A stretch of 37,922 nucleotides of DNA from contig ONBC01000015.1 of assembly GCA_900315955.1 (NCBI GenBank), positions 1 through 37,922 on the forward strand, given 5' to 3'. The stretch comes from an uncultured Prevotella sp. GTDB taxonomy: Bacteria; Bacteroidota; Bacteroidia; Bacteroidales; Bacteroidaceae. Shown here piece by piece: positions 18,799 through 27,904 of the stretch; the stretch's first letter is position 1, and each line of letters opens with the position of its first letter. The translations under genes and the position numbers were made by a program. The notes beneath the pieces are model-generated. The model was not told where the DNA came from and searched no databases. It worked only from the letters and a program-made list of their open reading frames with translations.

Positions 18799-19695
18799 TT
18801 ACTGTCTTAATCTTTCAAGGCTATTCTTTCGATATGCTGCCGGCGTGACGCGATTCTTCTTTTTAAACGCTGTGGAGAAATAGTCGGCATTGTCGTAGCC
18901 TATCTCTTCTGCAATCTCAGTGAGTGACAGGCTTGTGTTGAGCAGCAGTTTTTTGCTTTTTTGCAGTCTCAACTCCTGAATGTATTGCAAGGGAGCATAT
19001 CCAGTTAAGTCTTTGAAGAGACGGCGGAATTTGGAATATCCCATATTGATTTCCGCTGCAACATCCGTCGGACTGATGCCCTGCGCGAATTTCTCCATCA
19101 TGATTACTTTGGCTTGCTGAATTTGCTGAGCAGCTACTGGGTCTTCAAAGGTGTTATGACGATGAAGCGCATAGGCAAAGCCTTGAATGACATTGGCGAT
19201 ACCCGCAAGCATCTGCTGATAGCCGATGCGTTGCTCTTGGGCTATGATGATAGCGTTGCGATACATTCTGACTATTTCTTCATTGAAACCTACATGGAAG
19301 ATTGGCTCTTCGGGCGTAAAGAAACCGTTTGCAACCCTGTTGTCAATGTTGGATCCTTGAAAGCCTATCCAATATTCATCCCAACCCGTTGTTTCGTCAG
19401 GATGGTAGCTATGCCATACACCTGGGAAAAGAAGAAACATATCACCCGCCTGAAGTTCTTTCTTGTCAGATCCTTTTGAGGAGAAATATCCCTTGCCTTT
19501 TGTGATATAGACAAATTGATATTCCTCCAATGTCCTTCCTTTGTTTGCTAAAAAAGAGTAACCTTCAGGATGCGATTTGGGCGGATAAGGCTGTCCGGGA
19601 TCAATATGCTGGAAACCTACCGTATTAATGGTCAATCCCCAGCTGACATCCTGATCGTTATCTATCAGATATTTGGAAGTGACGCTTTTGATCAT
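18799..19695 (-). CDS. AraC-family regulator of the rhamnose operon
   Basis: Transcription factor of 298 residues from ATG 19695. An upstream in-frame TTG at 19746 overlaps the -7 box, so it cannot be the normal start. The N-terminal half is a cupin ligand-binding domain (YQFVYITKGKGYF...LQAGDMFLLFPGVWHSY). The C-terminal ~100 residues are two AraC helix-turn-helices (SPTDVAAEINMGYSKFRRLF; SLTEIAEEIGYDNADYFSTA), ending in the KKNRVTPAAYRKN signature. It is the first gene of the operon and so is likely autoregulated. By position it is an L-rhamnose-responsive activator, functionally like RhaR/RhaS; the ligand itself is inferred. Confidence 0.92.
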   Translation of the reverse strand: MIKSVTSKYLIDNDQDVSWGLTINTVGFQHIDPGQPYPPKSHPEGYSFLANKGRTLEEYQFVYITKGKGYFSSKGSDKKELQAGDMFLLFPGVWHSYHPDETTGWDEYWIGFQGSNIDNRVANGFFTPEEPIFHVGFNEEIVRMYRNAIIIAQEQRIGYQQMLAGIANVIQGFAYALHRHNTFEDPVAAQQIQQAKVIMMEKFAQGISPTDVAAEINMGYSKFRRLFKDLTGYAPLQYIQELRLQKSKKLLLNTSLSLTEIAEEIGYDNADYFSTAFKKKNRVTPAAYRKNSLERLRQ

Positions 19696-19743
19696 ATAGC
19701 AAATTTTTAGTCTATTCGTAATTATTGATATTGTTCTTGGTTG

Positions 19744-19751
19744 CAAAGATA
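19744..19751 (-). promoter_or_regulatory. -7 box (TATCTTTG) of the rha operon promoter
   Basis: On the minus strand TATCTTTG matches TAnnTTTG about 49 nt before the regulator's ATG at 19695. At the expected -33 position (about 19771-19776) the minus strand reads CTGTCG rather than TTTG. A weak -33 next to a repeat pair is what one expects of an activator-dependent promoter. Confidence 0.65.
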
Positions 19752-19777
19752 GTATTAAAATACTTGTATTCGACAGT

Positions 19778-19829
19778 CTTTTTGATAAAAAAGACGTTCT
19801 TTTTGATAAAAATATATGTGATCAAAAAG
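19778..19829 (-). promoter_or_regulatory. Candidate AraC-type operator: 21-bp-spaced direct repeats
   Basis: CTTTTTGATAAAAA occurs at 19778-19791 and again at 19799-19812, exactly 21 nt apart (two helical turns). A third, inverted half-site ATCAAAAAG lies at 19821-19829. The pair sits immediately upstream of the poor -33 region of the rha operon, the usual place for an AraC-family activator site. The first copy also forms an imperfect palindrome (GTCTTTTT/AAAAAGAC, 19776-19795), so a minor alternative is a hairpin downstream of pdxT. Confidence 0.6.
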
Positions 19830-19933
19830 TAGGTAAATGAAGTGACTCGTCCGCAAAACAATGGCATAAGGTAAGAAGGGTAAGTCTGGTAGGTAGAGGT
19901 AGATTTGTAGATGCGAAACGAAATGCTTGGTTA

Positions 19934-20503
19934 TTATTGTGATGCTATCATGTTAAGGAAGAAGTTATGTACATGTGTGTCCGTGTCAAGTTCGGGATGG
20001 AAGGCGGTGACCAGTTGGTTGGCTTGTCGGGCAGCGACGATATGATGATCCACTGTCGCTAAAACCTCAGCCCCGCCGTACACCTCTTCTATATAAGGCG
20101 CGCGGATGAAGGTCATTGGTATCTTACCGATACCTTTCATCTCCGCCTCTGTACGGAAACTGCCGAGTTGTCGTCCGTAGGCGTTGCGGAGTACATGGAT
20201 GTCCATCGTGGCGAACCTCTTCTCCGGCTCTCCTTCAATCTTGTCGGCAAGCAGGATGAGGCCGGCGCACGTTCCGAAGACCGGAAGTCCTGCTTGGATG
20301 TCAGCCTTTATCGGCTCCAAGAGTCCGAGGTCGTTCAGCAACTTGGCCTGTGTCGTCGACTCTCCGCCGGGAAGGATCAGCCCGTCTTTCGGCTGCTCCC
20401 AGTCGGAGCGCTCCCGCACCTCGAAGACCTCTGCTCCGAGGCGTGAGAGCATCTGTTCGTGCTCGATGAAAGCACCTTGTAAAGCTAATACAGCTATTCG
20501 CAT
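19934..20503 (-). CDS. pdxT: Pyridoxal 5'-phosphate synthase, glutaminase subunit
   Basis: Class I glutamine amidotransferase of 189 residues that supplies ammonia to PdxS for direct synthesis of PLP from ribose 5-phosphate and glyceraldehyde 3-phosphate. The start [13 protein letters not shown], the LPGGESTT motif, nucleophile Cys79 in [11 protein letters not shown] and the His169/Glu171 pair in AFHPELDTD are all present. It begins 15 nt after pdxS on the same strand, so the two form one transcriptional unit. Confidence 0.97.
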   Translation of the reverse strand: MRIAVLALQGAFIEHEQMLSRLGAEVFEVRERSDWEQPKDGLILPGGESTTQAKLLNDLGLLEPIKADIQAGLPVFGTCAGLILLADKIEGEPEKRFATMDIHVLRNAYGRQLGSFRTEAEMKGIGKIPMTFIRAPYIEEVYGGAEVLATVDHHIVAARQANQLVTAFHPELDTDTHVHNFFLNMIASQ

Positions 20504-20518
20504 GGTTTGCGCTCCTCC

Positions 20519-21391
20519 TTATTTACCTCTCTCGGCCATGAGAACCTTGATCTCTTCCTCGTTGATACCTACCATGGCGGGTCCGAGGTCTTCTGAGAGC
20601 TCCGCGAGTTTCTCCGGGTCTTTATAGTTGGTGACAGCCTGGACGATGGCGGCTGCACGCTTAGCCGGGTTGCCACTCTTGAAGATACCGGAGCCTACGA
20701 ACACACCCTCAGCCCCGAGCTCCATCATCAAAGCGGCATCGGCAGGAGTAGCCACGCCACCTGCCGCGAAGTTGACGACAGGCAGTTTGCCATGGTCGTG
20801 TACATATTTCACGAGGTCGTAAGGAGCCTGCAACTGTTTGGCAGCTTCGAAGAGCTCATCCTCTGCCATGCCCACGAGACGGCGGATCTCACTCTGCATC
20901 AGCCGCATGTGGCTCACGGCCTGAACGACATCACCCGTGCCCGGTTCGCCTTTGGTACGGATCATCGTAGCGCCCTCAGCGATACGGCGCAGCGCCTCGC
21001 TCAGGTTCTTGGCGCCACAGACGAACGGCACCTTGAACTTTGTCTTGTCGATGTGATATACGTTGTCGGCAGGGCTCAGCACCTCACTCTCATCGATATA
21101 GTCGATGTTGATAGCCTGCAGGATCTGTGCCTCGGCGATATGCCCGATGCGGCATTTGGCCATCACGGGGATAGACACGGCCTGCTGAATGCCTTTGATC
21201 ATCTTCGGATCACTCATACGGGCTACGCCACCCGCTGCACGGATGTCAGCCGGGATACGTTCCAAGGCCATGACAGCACAGGCACCAGCGTCCTCAGCGA
21301 TCTTGGCCTGCTCCGGCGTTGTAACGTCCATAATCACACCGCCCTTGAGCATCTGAGCCAGGTTGCGGTTCAATGTCATTCTGTCTTCCAT
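20519..21391 (-). CDS. pdxS: Pyridoxal 5'-phosphate synthase, lyase subunit
   Basis: PLP synthase barrel subunit of 290 residues, among the most conserved bacterial proteins. Key residues are Asp22 in [13 protein letters not shown], Lys79 in [10 protein letters not shown] and Lys147 in [14 protein letters not shown], matching the catalytic Asp24, Lys81 and Lys149 of the Bacillus subtilis enzyme. It forms a dodecamer with PdxT in the family. An internal Met5 ([14 protein letters not shown]) is an alternative start. No -7 box is visible in the 84-nt gap to the upstream kinase-AraC gene, so it is probably transcribed from that gene's promoter. Confidence 0.97.
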   Translation of the reverse strand: MEDRMTLNRNLAQMLKGGVIMDVTTPEQAKIAEDAGACAVMALERIPADIRAAGGVARMSDPKMIKGIQQAVSIPVMAKCRIGHIAEAQILQAINIDYIDESEVLSPADNVYHIDKTKFKVPFVCGAKNLSEALRRIAEGATMIRTKGEPGTGDVVQAVSHMRLMQSEIRRLVGMAEDELFEAAKQLQAPYDLVKYVHDHGKLPVVNFAAGGVATPADAALMMELGAEGVFVGSGIFKSGNPAKRAAAIVQAVTNYKDPEKLAELSEDLGPAMVGINEEEIKVLMAERGK

Positions 21392-21417
21392 TGTTCTTCT
21401 ATTTAGTTTCCTAATTT

Positions 21418-21526
21418 ATTCTTCACTCTTCACTTCTCACTCTTCACCCTTCACTTCTCACTCTTCACTTAACACTTAACATTTCACATTTCCCATTTCA
21501 CATTTCCCATTTCCATTTCCCATTCT
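21418..21526. repeat. Simple-sequence minirepeat tract (CTTCACT / CATTTCCC type)
   Basis: About 110 nt of short degenerate repeats: first CTTCACTCTTCACTTCTCA-like units, then CATTTCACATTTCCC-like units. The tract begins in the gap before pdxS and runs into the 3' end of the kinase-AraC gene, where it encodes the low-complexity tail MGNGNGKCEMGNVKC. It looks like slippage-prone filler sequence that has replaced the original stop region. Confidence 0.8.
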
Positions 21527-22453
21527 GAACTCGCTGGGTGATGTCCCCACGATGTTCTTGAAGAACTTAGACAGGTGGGCTTGAGAAGAGAACCCCAAGC
21601 TCAACGCGATCTCCTGGATGGTATGGGGCGTTTTTGTCAACTGGCGCTCAATATCTTTGACAATGGCATCGTCGATCATGTTTTTAGGACTACGCCCGGC
21701 GATGCGACGACAGACCTGACCGAGATAGGCACTGCTCACGTTGAGTTGGTCAGCATAGGAGGCAACGTCGCTTTTGACAGCAAACTCTTGCCGGACAAGG
21801 GTCACAAAGTCGTTGTAAAGCTGTGTGCTACGGCCTTGCAGAACGGTCGTTCCAGCCAGTTGTCGTTTGCAGAAGTCGTTGGCGTTGCTCACTGCCTCTT
21901 CTACCGTCCTGCCCTCACAAAGTGAGACGGCTAACGAGGAAGAGAAGCCATTGCTCAGACCATGGCGGTTATCATCGTCGATGAAACAAACGTTTCCTAA
22001 GACCATATCGCCTAAGAGATCCTTGCTCTCCTGATTCCGGACGATGATGACTGAGCACAAAGGAAAGAGTTTCTTGCGGATGAGGCTGAGTGCTTCGTCA
22101 CCCATGAGTCGCTCGCCCCGGCTGGAGAAGAGCACGGGGTCGTAGATGACAAAGTCGGGACGATAACGGCGCAAAGCCTCCACAACGGTCTCAATGGTCT
22201 CCACACGCCTCATCATACCGATTTTAACGGCACGAGGCTGCATATCGTTGACAAGGGCATCGATCTGACCGCCTACGACACTCGCCGGCAGATCGTGAAA
22301 CTCCTGAATGCCGAGGGTGTTCTGGAGGGTGATCGTCGTGATGGCGGAGACGGCCGTGTAACCGAGCTCAGCGATGAATCGGATATCCGCCTGGATACCC
22401 GACTCACCTGTAGGGTCACTACCTGTGATCGTTAATATGGTCTTGTCCTGCAT
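21476..22453 (-). CDS. ThiD/PdxK-like degenerate kinase fused to AraC DNA-binding domain
   Basis: 325-residue fusion. Residues 1-205 resemble the ribokinase-fold hydroxymethylpyrimidine/pyridoxal kinases (ThiD, PdxK): ILTITGSDPTGESGIQAD, SAITTITLQNTLGI, RAVKIGMM and FVIYDPVLFSS are kept. However, the stretch that should follow VRNQESKDLLG is far too short (about 15 residues instead of roughly 50-60), removing the KGGH-type ATP-binding segment. Where the catalytic GTGCT loop should be, it reads GLSNGFSSS. Residues about 225-310 are an AraC helix-turn-helix pair (VASYADQLNVSSAYLGQVCR; IQEIALSLGFSSQAHLSKFF). The last 15 residues come from a minirepeat. With pdxS and pdxT directly downstream, it is probably a B6-vitamer or pyrimidine sensor controlling pdxST. 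Function is inference; the domain assignment is firm. Confidence 0.85.
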   Translation of the reverse strand: MQDKTILTITGSDPTGESGIQADIRFIAELGYTAVSAITTITLQNTLGIQEFHDLPASVVGGQIDALVNDMQPRAVKIGMMRRVETIETVVEALRRYRPDFVIYDPVLFSSRGERLMGDEALSLIRKKLFPLCSVIIVRNQESKDLLGDMVLGNVCFIDDDNRHGLSNGFSSSLAVSLCEGRTVEEAVSNANDFCKRQLAGTTVLQGRSTQLYNDFVTLVRQEFAVKSDVASYADQLNVSSAYLGQVCRRIAGRSPKNMIDDAIVKDIERQLTKTPHTIQEIALSLGFSSQAHLSKFFKNIVGTSPSEFRMGNGNGKCEMGNVKC

Positions 22454-22475
22454 CTATTTGTTTTATTTCTGTGTG

Positions 22476-22506
22476 CAAAGGAAAAGAAAATTGTTTGGAA
22501 GACAAT
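22476..22506 (-). promoter_or_regulatory. Putative promoter for the kinase-AraC/pdxST unit
   Basis: On the minus strand TTCCTTTG (22476-22483) is one base off the TAnnTTTG -7 consensus, and ATTG (22503-22506) lies 19 nt further upstream at the -33 position. The start codon is at 22453. A TTTTTTGATAACC segment (about 22518-22530) lies just upstream and could be a regulator contact. Confidence 0.5.
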
Positions 22507-22551
22507 CAAGGAGTTCGTTTTTTGATAACCTTTGCTTCAATTTGTATAACA

Positions 22552-22634
22552 GAAGTCCGGAAGTCACGGAAGTCCAGTCATTACCTTAATTGTTGTTTAA
22601 GCATATGACTGGACTTCTGCGACTTCCGGACTTC
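22552..22634 (-). terminator. Long inverted repeat downstream of gltA
   Basis: Two 30-nt arms (22552-22581 and 22605-22634) pair at 28 of 30 positions around a 23-nt loop; the mismatches lie in the middle of the arms. Each arm contains repeated GGAAGTC/GAAGTCC words. It begins 18 nt past the gltA stop, so it most likely ends the acn-icd-gltA transcript, though the arms are much longer than a usual intrinsic terminator and no strong T-run follows. It could alternatively be a small mobile repeat. Confidence 0.65.
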
Positions 22635-22652
22635 ATGCCCTCCTGCCTTTCT

Positions 22653-23996
22653 TTACCGTTCGTCCAACGGTACGTACGTTTTCTGCTCTAAGATATTCTT
22701 GTAGGCGGGTCGGATGATGCGGCGGCCTTCGAAGTTCAGCTCCTCAATACGGTGAGCCGTCCAACCGACGATACGGGCCATGGCAAAGATCGGGGTGTAG
22801 ATCTCCTGCGGCAGGCCGAGCATCTCATAGATGAATCCACTGTAGAAATCAAGGTTGGCACAGATCGGCTTGTCCGATTTGCGGAATGCCGTGACACATT
22901 TCACACCTTCCTGCTCGATGAGTTTAAGAAATTCATATTCATCGATACGCCCTTTCTCTTTGGCGAGCTCACCAGCTAAGCGTTTGAGTTCTACGGCACG
23001 CGGGTCGCTCATCGTATAGACAGCATGGCCAATGCCATAGATGAGACCGGTCTTGTCGTAAGCCTCCTTGTGCAGCATGCGGTTGAGATACGTGTCGATC
23101 TCATCGATGCTCTTCCAGTCGGAGATGTTCTCCTTCAGGTGATGGAACATGTTGATGCACTTGATGTTGGCACCTCCATGCAAGGGACCTTTCAGTGAAC
23201 CGATGCCGGCAGCGATGCTCGAATAGGTGTCAGTGCGCGTCGAACTCGTCACACGTACGGTGAACGTCGAGTTGTTACCGCCACCGTGCTCTGCCTGGAT
23301 GATGAGCAGCAGATCGAGCATGCGGGCATCAAGATCCGTATAGTTGTGCTTGAGCATGTAGAGGAAGTTCTCGGCGATGCCTAAATTCTCTTTCGGGTGA
23401 CTGATATGCAGGCTGCTGCCGCGGACGGAGTGTTGGTAGATATTGTAGGCGTAAGCCACAATGGTAGGGAACTTGGCGATGAGCTCTATCGACTGTCGCA
23501 TGAGGTTGTCGCGACTGATGTCGTCGGGGTTAGGGTCAAGGGTGTACATCTCCAGGACGCAGCGCGCAAGGATGTTCATGATGTTGGAGCCTTCGATGTC
23601 GATGATGTGCACGATCGTACGGTGGTCCAGTGCCATGTTGTCGTTGAGCAGTTCCTTGAAGGCGTCCAGTTCCTCCTTGTCGGGCAGCTTGCCGGAGAGC
23701 AGGAGGTAAGCAATCTCCTCAAAGCCGAACCGCTTCTCCTTCAACAATGGTGAGACAAGGTCGTCGAGCTCGTAGCCGCGATAGTAGAGGCGGCCGGGAC
23801 AAGGGGTGAGCTTACCGTCTTCGCTCCGGTCGTACCCAATGACATTACCGATATTCGTCAGTCCTACGAGCACGCCCGAGCCGTCTTCGTTGCGTAAGCC
23901 GCGTTTCACACCATACTTCGTGAAGGCCTCACGGGGTATCTTGCAGGCTTCCTTTACTTCATCACTGAGCTTATATACTAAATATTCCTTTTTCAT
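22653..23996 (-). CDS. gltA: Citrate synthase
   Basis: Cytoplasmic citrate synthase of 447 residues, condensing oxaloacetate and acetyl-CoA. Family motifs are present in order: [71 protein letters not shown] (catalytic Asp) and [10 protein letters not shown]. The protein has an N-terminal extension before RGYELDD. The start overlaps the icd stop by 4 nt (23993-23996), so translation is probably coupled. It is the last gene of the acn-icd-gltA operon and is followed by the inverted repeat at 22552-22634. Confidence 0.96.
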   Translation of the reverse strand: MKKEYLVYKLSDEVKEACKIPREAFTKYGVKRGLRNEDGSGVLVGLTNIGNVIGYDRSEDGKLTPCPGRLYYRGYELDDLVSPLLKEKRFGFEEIAYLLLSGKLPDKEELDAFKELLNDNMALDHRTIVHIIDIEGSNIMNILARCVLEMYTLDPNPDDISRDNLMRQSIELIAKFPTIVAYAYNIYQHSVRGSSLHISHPKENLGIAENFLYMLKHNYTDLDARMLDLLLIIQAEHGGGNNSTFTVRVTSSTRTDTYSSIAAGIGSLKGPLHGGANIKCINMFHHLKENISDWKSIDEIDTYLNRMLHKEAYDKTGLIYGIGHAVYTMSDPRAVELKRLAGELAKEKGRIDEYEFLKLIEQEGVKCVTAFRKSDKPICANLDFYSGFIYEMLGLPQEIYTPIFAMARIVGWTAHRIEELNFEGRRIIRPAYKNILEQKTYVPLDER

Positions 23997-25171
23997 AACG
24001 TAGCGATTAACTGGTTACCAAACTCCTTTGTGCCGACGCTCTTCCCGTTGGGCATGAAACGTGCGAGATCGGCTGTGGCGATGCCTTGCTGGAACAGTCG
24101 CTCAAGGGCATCCTCAATGCGCTTCCCTGCCTCGTTCCATCCCAGATAGTCGAGCATTATCACAGCTGAGAGGATGATACTGGAAGGATTGACGATGTCC
24201 TTCCCTGCGATGTCGGGCGCGATGCCATGCGTAGCCTCGAAGATGGCATGGCCGGTCTGATAATTGATGTTGCCGCCTGGCGCGATGCCGATGCCGCCTA
24301 CCTGTGCAGCGAGCATGTCGGAGACATAGTCGCCGTTGAGGTTCATCGTGGCAATGACACTGTAAGCCTTCGGTTTGAGCAGCGCGTTCTGAAGGAACGC
24401 GTCGCAGATGCAGTCGTTGATGACGAGGCATCCGCTCTCGAGCGCTGACTTGTATTCGCGCTCGGCGAGCTCATACCCCCATTTCTTGAAGCCGCCTTCG
24501 GTGAACTTCATGATATTCCCTTTGTGCACAAGTGTCACGGTCTGGCGGTCGTGAGCCAACGCGTAGTCGATGGCGGCACGGATAAGACGCTCGCTGCCCT
24601 CACGGCTCACAGGCTTGACGCCGAAGCCGGAGGTCTCGGGGAACCTGACTTTGTTGACGCCCATCTCGTCGTGGATGAAATTGTAGAACTTCTTTGCCTC
24701 GGGCGTGCCCGCCTCCCATTCAATGCCGGCATAGATATCTTCGGTGTTCTCACGGAAGATGCACATGTCGACATGTTCCGGATGCTTCACGGGGCTCTCG
24801 ATGCCTTTGAAATACCTCACGGGGCGCTGACAGACATAGAGGTCCAGACCTTGGCGCAGCGCCACGTTCAGACTCCTGATGCCACCGCCTACGGGGGTCA
24901 TCAGCGGCCCTTTGATACCTACGAGATACTCGCGGAAAGCATCCATCGTGGCTTGTGGGAGCCACTCGCCCGTCTTCTCATGGGCCTTGCCTCCGGCGAG
25001 CACCTCTTTCCATTCAATCTGCCGCTTGCCAGCGTAGGCTTTCTCGACAGCTGCATTCACGACAGCCTGCATCACGGGCGTGATCTCTGCACCTACACCA
25101 TCGCCTTCAATGAAAGGGATGGTGGGATTATCGGGAACATTCAGTTTCCTATCGGTCTTTGTTATCTTCAT
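23993..25171 (-). CDS. icd: Isocitrate dehydrogenase, predicted NAD-preferring
   Basis: 392-residue homodimer-type isocitrate dehydrogenase, converting isocitrate to 2-oxoglutarate. [13 protein letters not shown] is the substrate and phosphorylation-site loop, and [26 protein letters not shown] and [15 protein letters not shown] are conserved. The coenzyme loop is [15 protein letters not shown]. Here Asp320 and Ile321 replace the Lys344 and Tyr345 that bind the NADP 2'-phosphate in E. coli IDH; Ala367 replaces Tyr391; Val327 and Arg371 match the E. coli residues Val351 and Arg395. Asp-Ile is the known NAD-type pair, so NAD use is predicted but not certain. It sits between acn (65 nt gap filled with minirepeat) and gltA (4-nt overlap). 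Confidence 0.95.
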   Translation of the reverse strand: MKITKTDRKLNVPDNPTIPFIEGDGVGAEITPVMQAVVNAAVEKAYAGKRQIEWKEVLAGGKAHEKTGEWLPQATMDAFREYLVGIKGPLMTPVGGGIRSLNVALRQGLDLYVCQRPVRYFKGIESPVKHPEHVDMCIFRENTEDIYAGIEWEAGTPEAKKFYNFIHDEMGVNKVRFPETSGFGVKPVSREGSERLIRAAIDYALAHDRQTVTLVHKGNIMKFTEGGFKKWGYELAEREYKSALESGCLVINDCICDAFLQNALLKPKAYSVIATMNLNGDYVSDMLAAQVGGIGIAPGGNINYQTGHAIFEATHGIAPDIAGKDIVNPSSIILSAVIMLDYLGWNEAGKRIEDALERLFQQGIATADLARFMPNGKSVGTKEFGNQLIATL

Positions 25172-25181
25172 AGTCTTATCT

Positions 25182-25260
25182 TCTTTTTACCTTTTTACCC
25201 TTTTACCCTTTTACCTTTTTCGACCTTTTTACCTTTTTACCTTTTTACCCTTTTACTTTT
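25182..25260. repeat. Simple-sequence minirepeat tract (CTTTTTAC type)
   Basis: Eight to nine degenerate units of CTTTTTAC/CCTTTTAC fill the gap between the aconitase gene and icd. On the minus strand this reads GGTAAAAA-like, and it supplies the last codons (SKRVKR) and the stop of the aconitase gene. It parallels the tract at 21418-21526. Confidence 0.85.
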
Positions 25261-27549
25261 TATCGATGTGTAGTTGAGCGCGCTCCCTGCCTTGAACCAG
25301 GCTATTTGCAGGTCGTTGTAAGTGTGGCGCGCCTGGATCAGCTCCTCACTGCCATCCTTGTGCTTGAGCGTTAGGATGAGGAGGCTGCCCGGGGCAAACT
25401 GCGCGAAGCCTGTTACCGAGATGCGGTCGTCTTCCTGCACCTTCTCATAATCGTCCTTGTTGATGAAGGTGAGGGCAAGCATGCCCTGCTTCTTCAGGTT
25501 CGTCTCATGGATACGGGCGAAACTCTTGGCAAGGACCACACGGACATTGAGGAAGCGAGGCTCCATGGCGGCATGTTCACGCGAGCTGCCCTCACCGTAG
25601 TTGTCCTCGGCCACGATGATACTGGGGATGCCGTGCGCCTTATAGTCCTTGGCAGCCGACGACACCTCTTTGTATTGTCCGTCGAGCTGATCCTTCACAT
25701 GATTGCTCTCACCGTTGAAAGCATTGACGGCGCCCATGAGCAGATTGTCGGAGATGTTCTGCAGATGTCCACGGAAGCGGAGCCAGGGCCCGGCCATGGA
25801 GATGTGGTCCGTTGTGCATTTGCCTTGGGTCTTGATGAGCAATGGCATGTCGATGAGGTCTTTGCCATCCCATGCGGGGAACGGCGCGAGCCTCTGCAAG
25901 CGTTCGGAGTCGGGGCGGATCACGACCTCAACGTCATTATCCTCGTGCGGTGGCACGAAGAGTCCTTCTTTCTCCAACTGTTCGATATTGCTCACCGTCT
26001 GTCCATCGCTCACGTCAAACCCTTTCGGGGGGAAGGCGTTGCCCGACGGTTCATCGAGCCTCACCTCGTTGCCGTCCTTGTCCGTCAGCTTGTCCACGGC
26101 AGGGTTGAAGTCGAGGCGGCCTGCGATGGCGAGTGCCACGACCATCTCCGGCGAACCGATGAAGGCGTAGGTGTTGGGGTTGCCATCGGCGCGGCGGCGG
26201 AAGTTACGGTTGAACGAGGTCACAATAGAGTTCTTGCGCGTGTTGTCGTCGGTGTGTCTCTTCCATTGTCCGATGCAAGGACCGCAGGCATTGGTCATGA
26301 TCACACCGCCAATCTTTCTGAGATCTTCGAGGATGCCGTCACGTTCCGCCGTGTAGCGGATCATCTCAGAGCCGGGGTTGATGATCAGCTCCGCCTTGAC
26401 GGGAATGTGTTTGGCTGTAGCCTGACGTGCCACGGAGGCCGCGCGCGCCAGATCCTGGTAAGAAGAGTTCGTGCAGGAGCCCACGAGCGCTACTTCCACT
26501 TTCAGCGGATAGCCTTCTTTCGGTGCTTTCGTGCGCATTTCTGAGATAGGCGTGGCGGCATCGGGGGTGAACGGTCCGTTAAGATGCGGCTCAAGGGCGG
26601 AGAGGTCTATCGTGATGAGCTGGTCGAAATATTTCTCGGGGGAAGCGTATACCTTGTCATCTGCCTTCAGGTCGGCAGCGCTGGCGAGCGCCATCTGCGC
26701 TACATCGTCGCGTCCCGTCTGCCGCAGATAGTCAGCCGAATGGCCGTCGAAGGGGAAGATGGAGCAGGTCGCACCGAGCTCCGCGCCCATGTTGCAGATC
26801 GTGGCACGGCCTGTGGCGGAGAGGCTGCCAACCCCTTCACCGAAATATTCAAGGATGGCGTTGGTACCGCCTTTGACAGTCAGCTGGCCGAGAATCTCAA
26901 GGATCACGTCTTTAGGGGATGCCCATCCCGAGAGCTGTCCTTTCAGGTGCACACCGATGAGACGCGGGAGCTTCAATTCCCAAGCCTGCCCCGTGAGTAC
27001 ATCCACAGCGTCGGCACCTCCTACACCTACGGCGACCATGCCCAGACCGCCGGCGTTGGGCGTGTGTGAATCGGTTCCTACCATCATGCCACCGGGGAAG
27101 GCATAGTTCTCAAGCACGACCTGATGGATGATTCCTGCGCCGGGAGCCCAGAAGCCGATACCATATTTGGCGGAGGCTGACCGGAGAAAGTCATACACCT
27201 CTTTATTATTGGCCTTGGCCGTTGGCAGGTCTTTCTCCACGCCCACATCTGCCCGGATAAGATGGTCGCAGTGTACGGTAGCCGGCACGGCAACATGACT
27301 CTTGCCGGCATTCATGAACTGCAGGAGCGCCATCTGGGCGGTTGCATCTTGCATCGCGACTCTATCGGGCCGAAAGTCGACATACGATTCGCCTCGACGT
27401 AAAGGTTCTGCGGGGAACCCATTATAAAGATGTGCGAATAGCACTTTTTCCGCATAGGTCAAAGGACGGTTCAACTGAACCCTTGCCGCTTTCACTCGGG
27501 AAGAGTAGGTAGCGTAGAAACGCTGGAGCATGTTCAAATCAAGAGTCAT
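25237..27549 (-). CDS. acn: Aconitate hydratase, mitochondrial type
   Basis: Iron-sulfur aconitase of 770 residues that isomerises citrate to isocitrate. The length and motifs match the mitochondrial-type branch rather than the longer AcnA/IRP type (about 890 residues). [4Fe-4S] ligands are in [11 protein letters not shown] (first Cys) and [11 protein letters not shown] (second and third Cys). [14 protein letters not shown], the swivel-domain [20 protein letters not shown] and [16 protein letters not shown] are also canonical. It is the first gene of the operon acn-icd-gltA. Its C-terminal SIKSKRVKR and stop codon are encoded by minirepeat sequence. Confidence 0.96.
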   Translation of the reverse strand: MTLDLNMLQRFYATYSSRVKAARVQLNRPLTYAEKVLFAHLYNGFPAEPLRRGESYVDFRPDRVAMQDATAQMALLQFMNAGKSHVAVPATVHCDHLIRADVGVEKDLPTAKANNKEVYDFLRSASAKYGIGFWAPGAGIIHQVVLENYAFPGGMMVGTDSHTPNAGGLGMVAVGVGGADAVDVLTGQAWELKLPRLIGVHLKGQLSGWASPKDVILEILGQLTVKGGTNAILEYFGEGVGSLSATGRATICNMGAELGATCSIFPFDGHSADYLRQTGRDDVAQMALASAADLKADDKVYASPEKYFDQLITIDLSALEPHLNGPFTPDAATPISEMRTKAPKEGYPLKVEVALVGSCTNSSYQDLARAASVARQATAKHIPVKAELIINPGSEMIRYTAERDGILEDLRKIGGVIMTNACGPCIGQWKRHTDDNTRKNSIVTSFNRNFRRRADGNPNTYAFIGSPEMVVALAIAGRLDFNPAVDKLTDKDGNEVRLDEPSGNAFPPKGFDVSDGQTVSNIEQLEKEGLFVPPHEDNDVEVVIRPDSERLQRLAPFPAWDGKDLIDMPLLIKTQGKCTTDHISMAGPWLRFRGHLQNISDNLLMGAVNAFNGESNHVKDQLDGQYKEVSSAAKDYKAHGIPSIIVAEDNYGEGSSREHAAMEPRFLNVRVVLAKSFARIHETNLKKQGMLALTFINKDDYEKVQEDDRISVTGFAQFAPGSLLILTLKHKDGSEELIQARHTYNDLQIAWFKAGSALNYTSIKSKRVKR

Positions 27550-27576
27550 ATATTCTTTGTTAAAGTGTTACGATTG

Positions 27577-27584
27577 CAAATTTA
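27577..27584 (-). promoter_or_regulatory. -7 box (TAAATTTG) of the acn-icd-gltA operon
   Basis: TAAATTTG on the minus strand fits TAnnTTTG and lies 28 nt before the aconitase ATG. No TTTG is seen at the -33 spacing, so the upstream element is either degenerate or replaced by a regulator. Confidence 0.55.
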
Positions 27585-27637
27585 GGTATTAATTTTCATA
27601 TTCCCATCTTTTTGGTGAATAATATTACGATCTGATG

Positions 27638-27731
27638 CAAAATTGCACTAAAAACGACATATTATGTAATTTTTATGCATTGCAAGAAGATGGAGAGTCC
27701 TAACAGCCTTGCTATATTCAGTGCAATTTTG
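27638..27731. repeat. Perfect 12-bp inverted repeat bounding 94 bp
   Basis: CAAAATTGCACT (27638-27649) and AGTGCAATTTTG (27720-27731) are perfect reverse complements, 70 nt apart, in the spacer upstream of the aconitase promoter. The enclosed AT-rich sequence has no coding capacity. It may be a paired regulator site or the ends of a tiny mobile element; I cannot tell which. Confidence 0.55.
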
Positions 27732-27904
27732 ACGGGAGCTATTCAGTTGGGAAGGTCGTAGTTTTGCAAGCTCCTCTGCCATATATTAGATGTTTCAACC
27801 ATTGAAAATCGACTTTCATAGGCTCATGTTCGGAAAGTCTGCAGCCGGATGCCGTGATTTGAACAGATAGCTCTTGGGATTGTGTTAGGATGTGTAAGTG
27901 TCAA

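Noticed and set aside
19696-19746. 17-residue N-terminal extension of the rha regulator
   Set aside because: The TTG start overlaps the -7 box; the ATG at 19695 gives the usual family start.
25507-26544. 345-codon open frame antisense to the aconitase gene
   Set aside because: It is a mirror of a strongly coding, motif-complete gene on the other strand, and its translation shows no recognisable domain. Similar long antisense frames opposite rhaA, rhaB, pdxS and the transporter were dismissed for the same reason.
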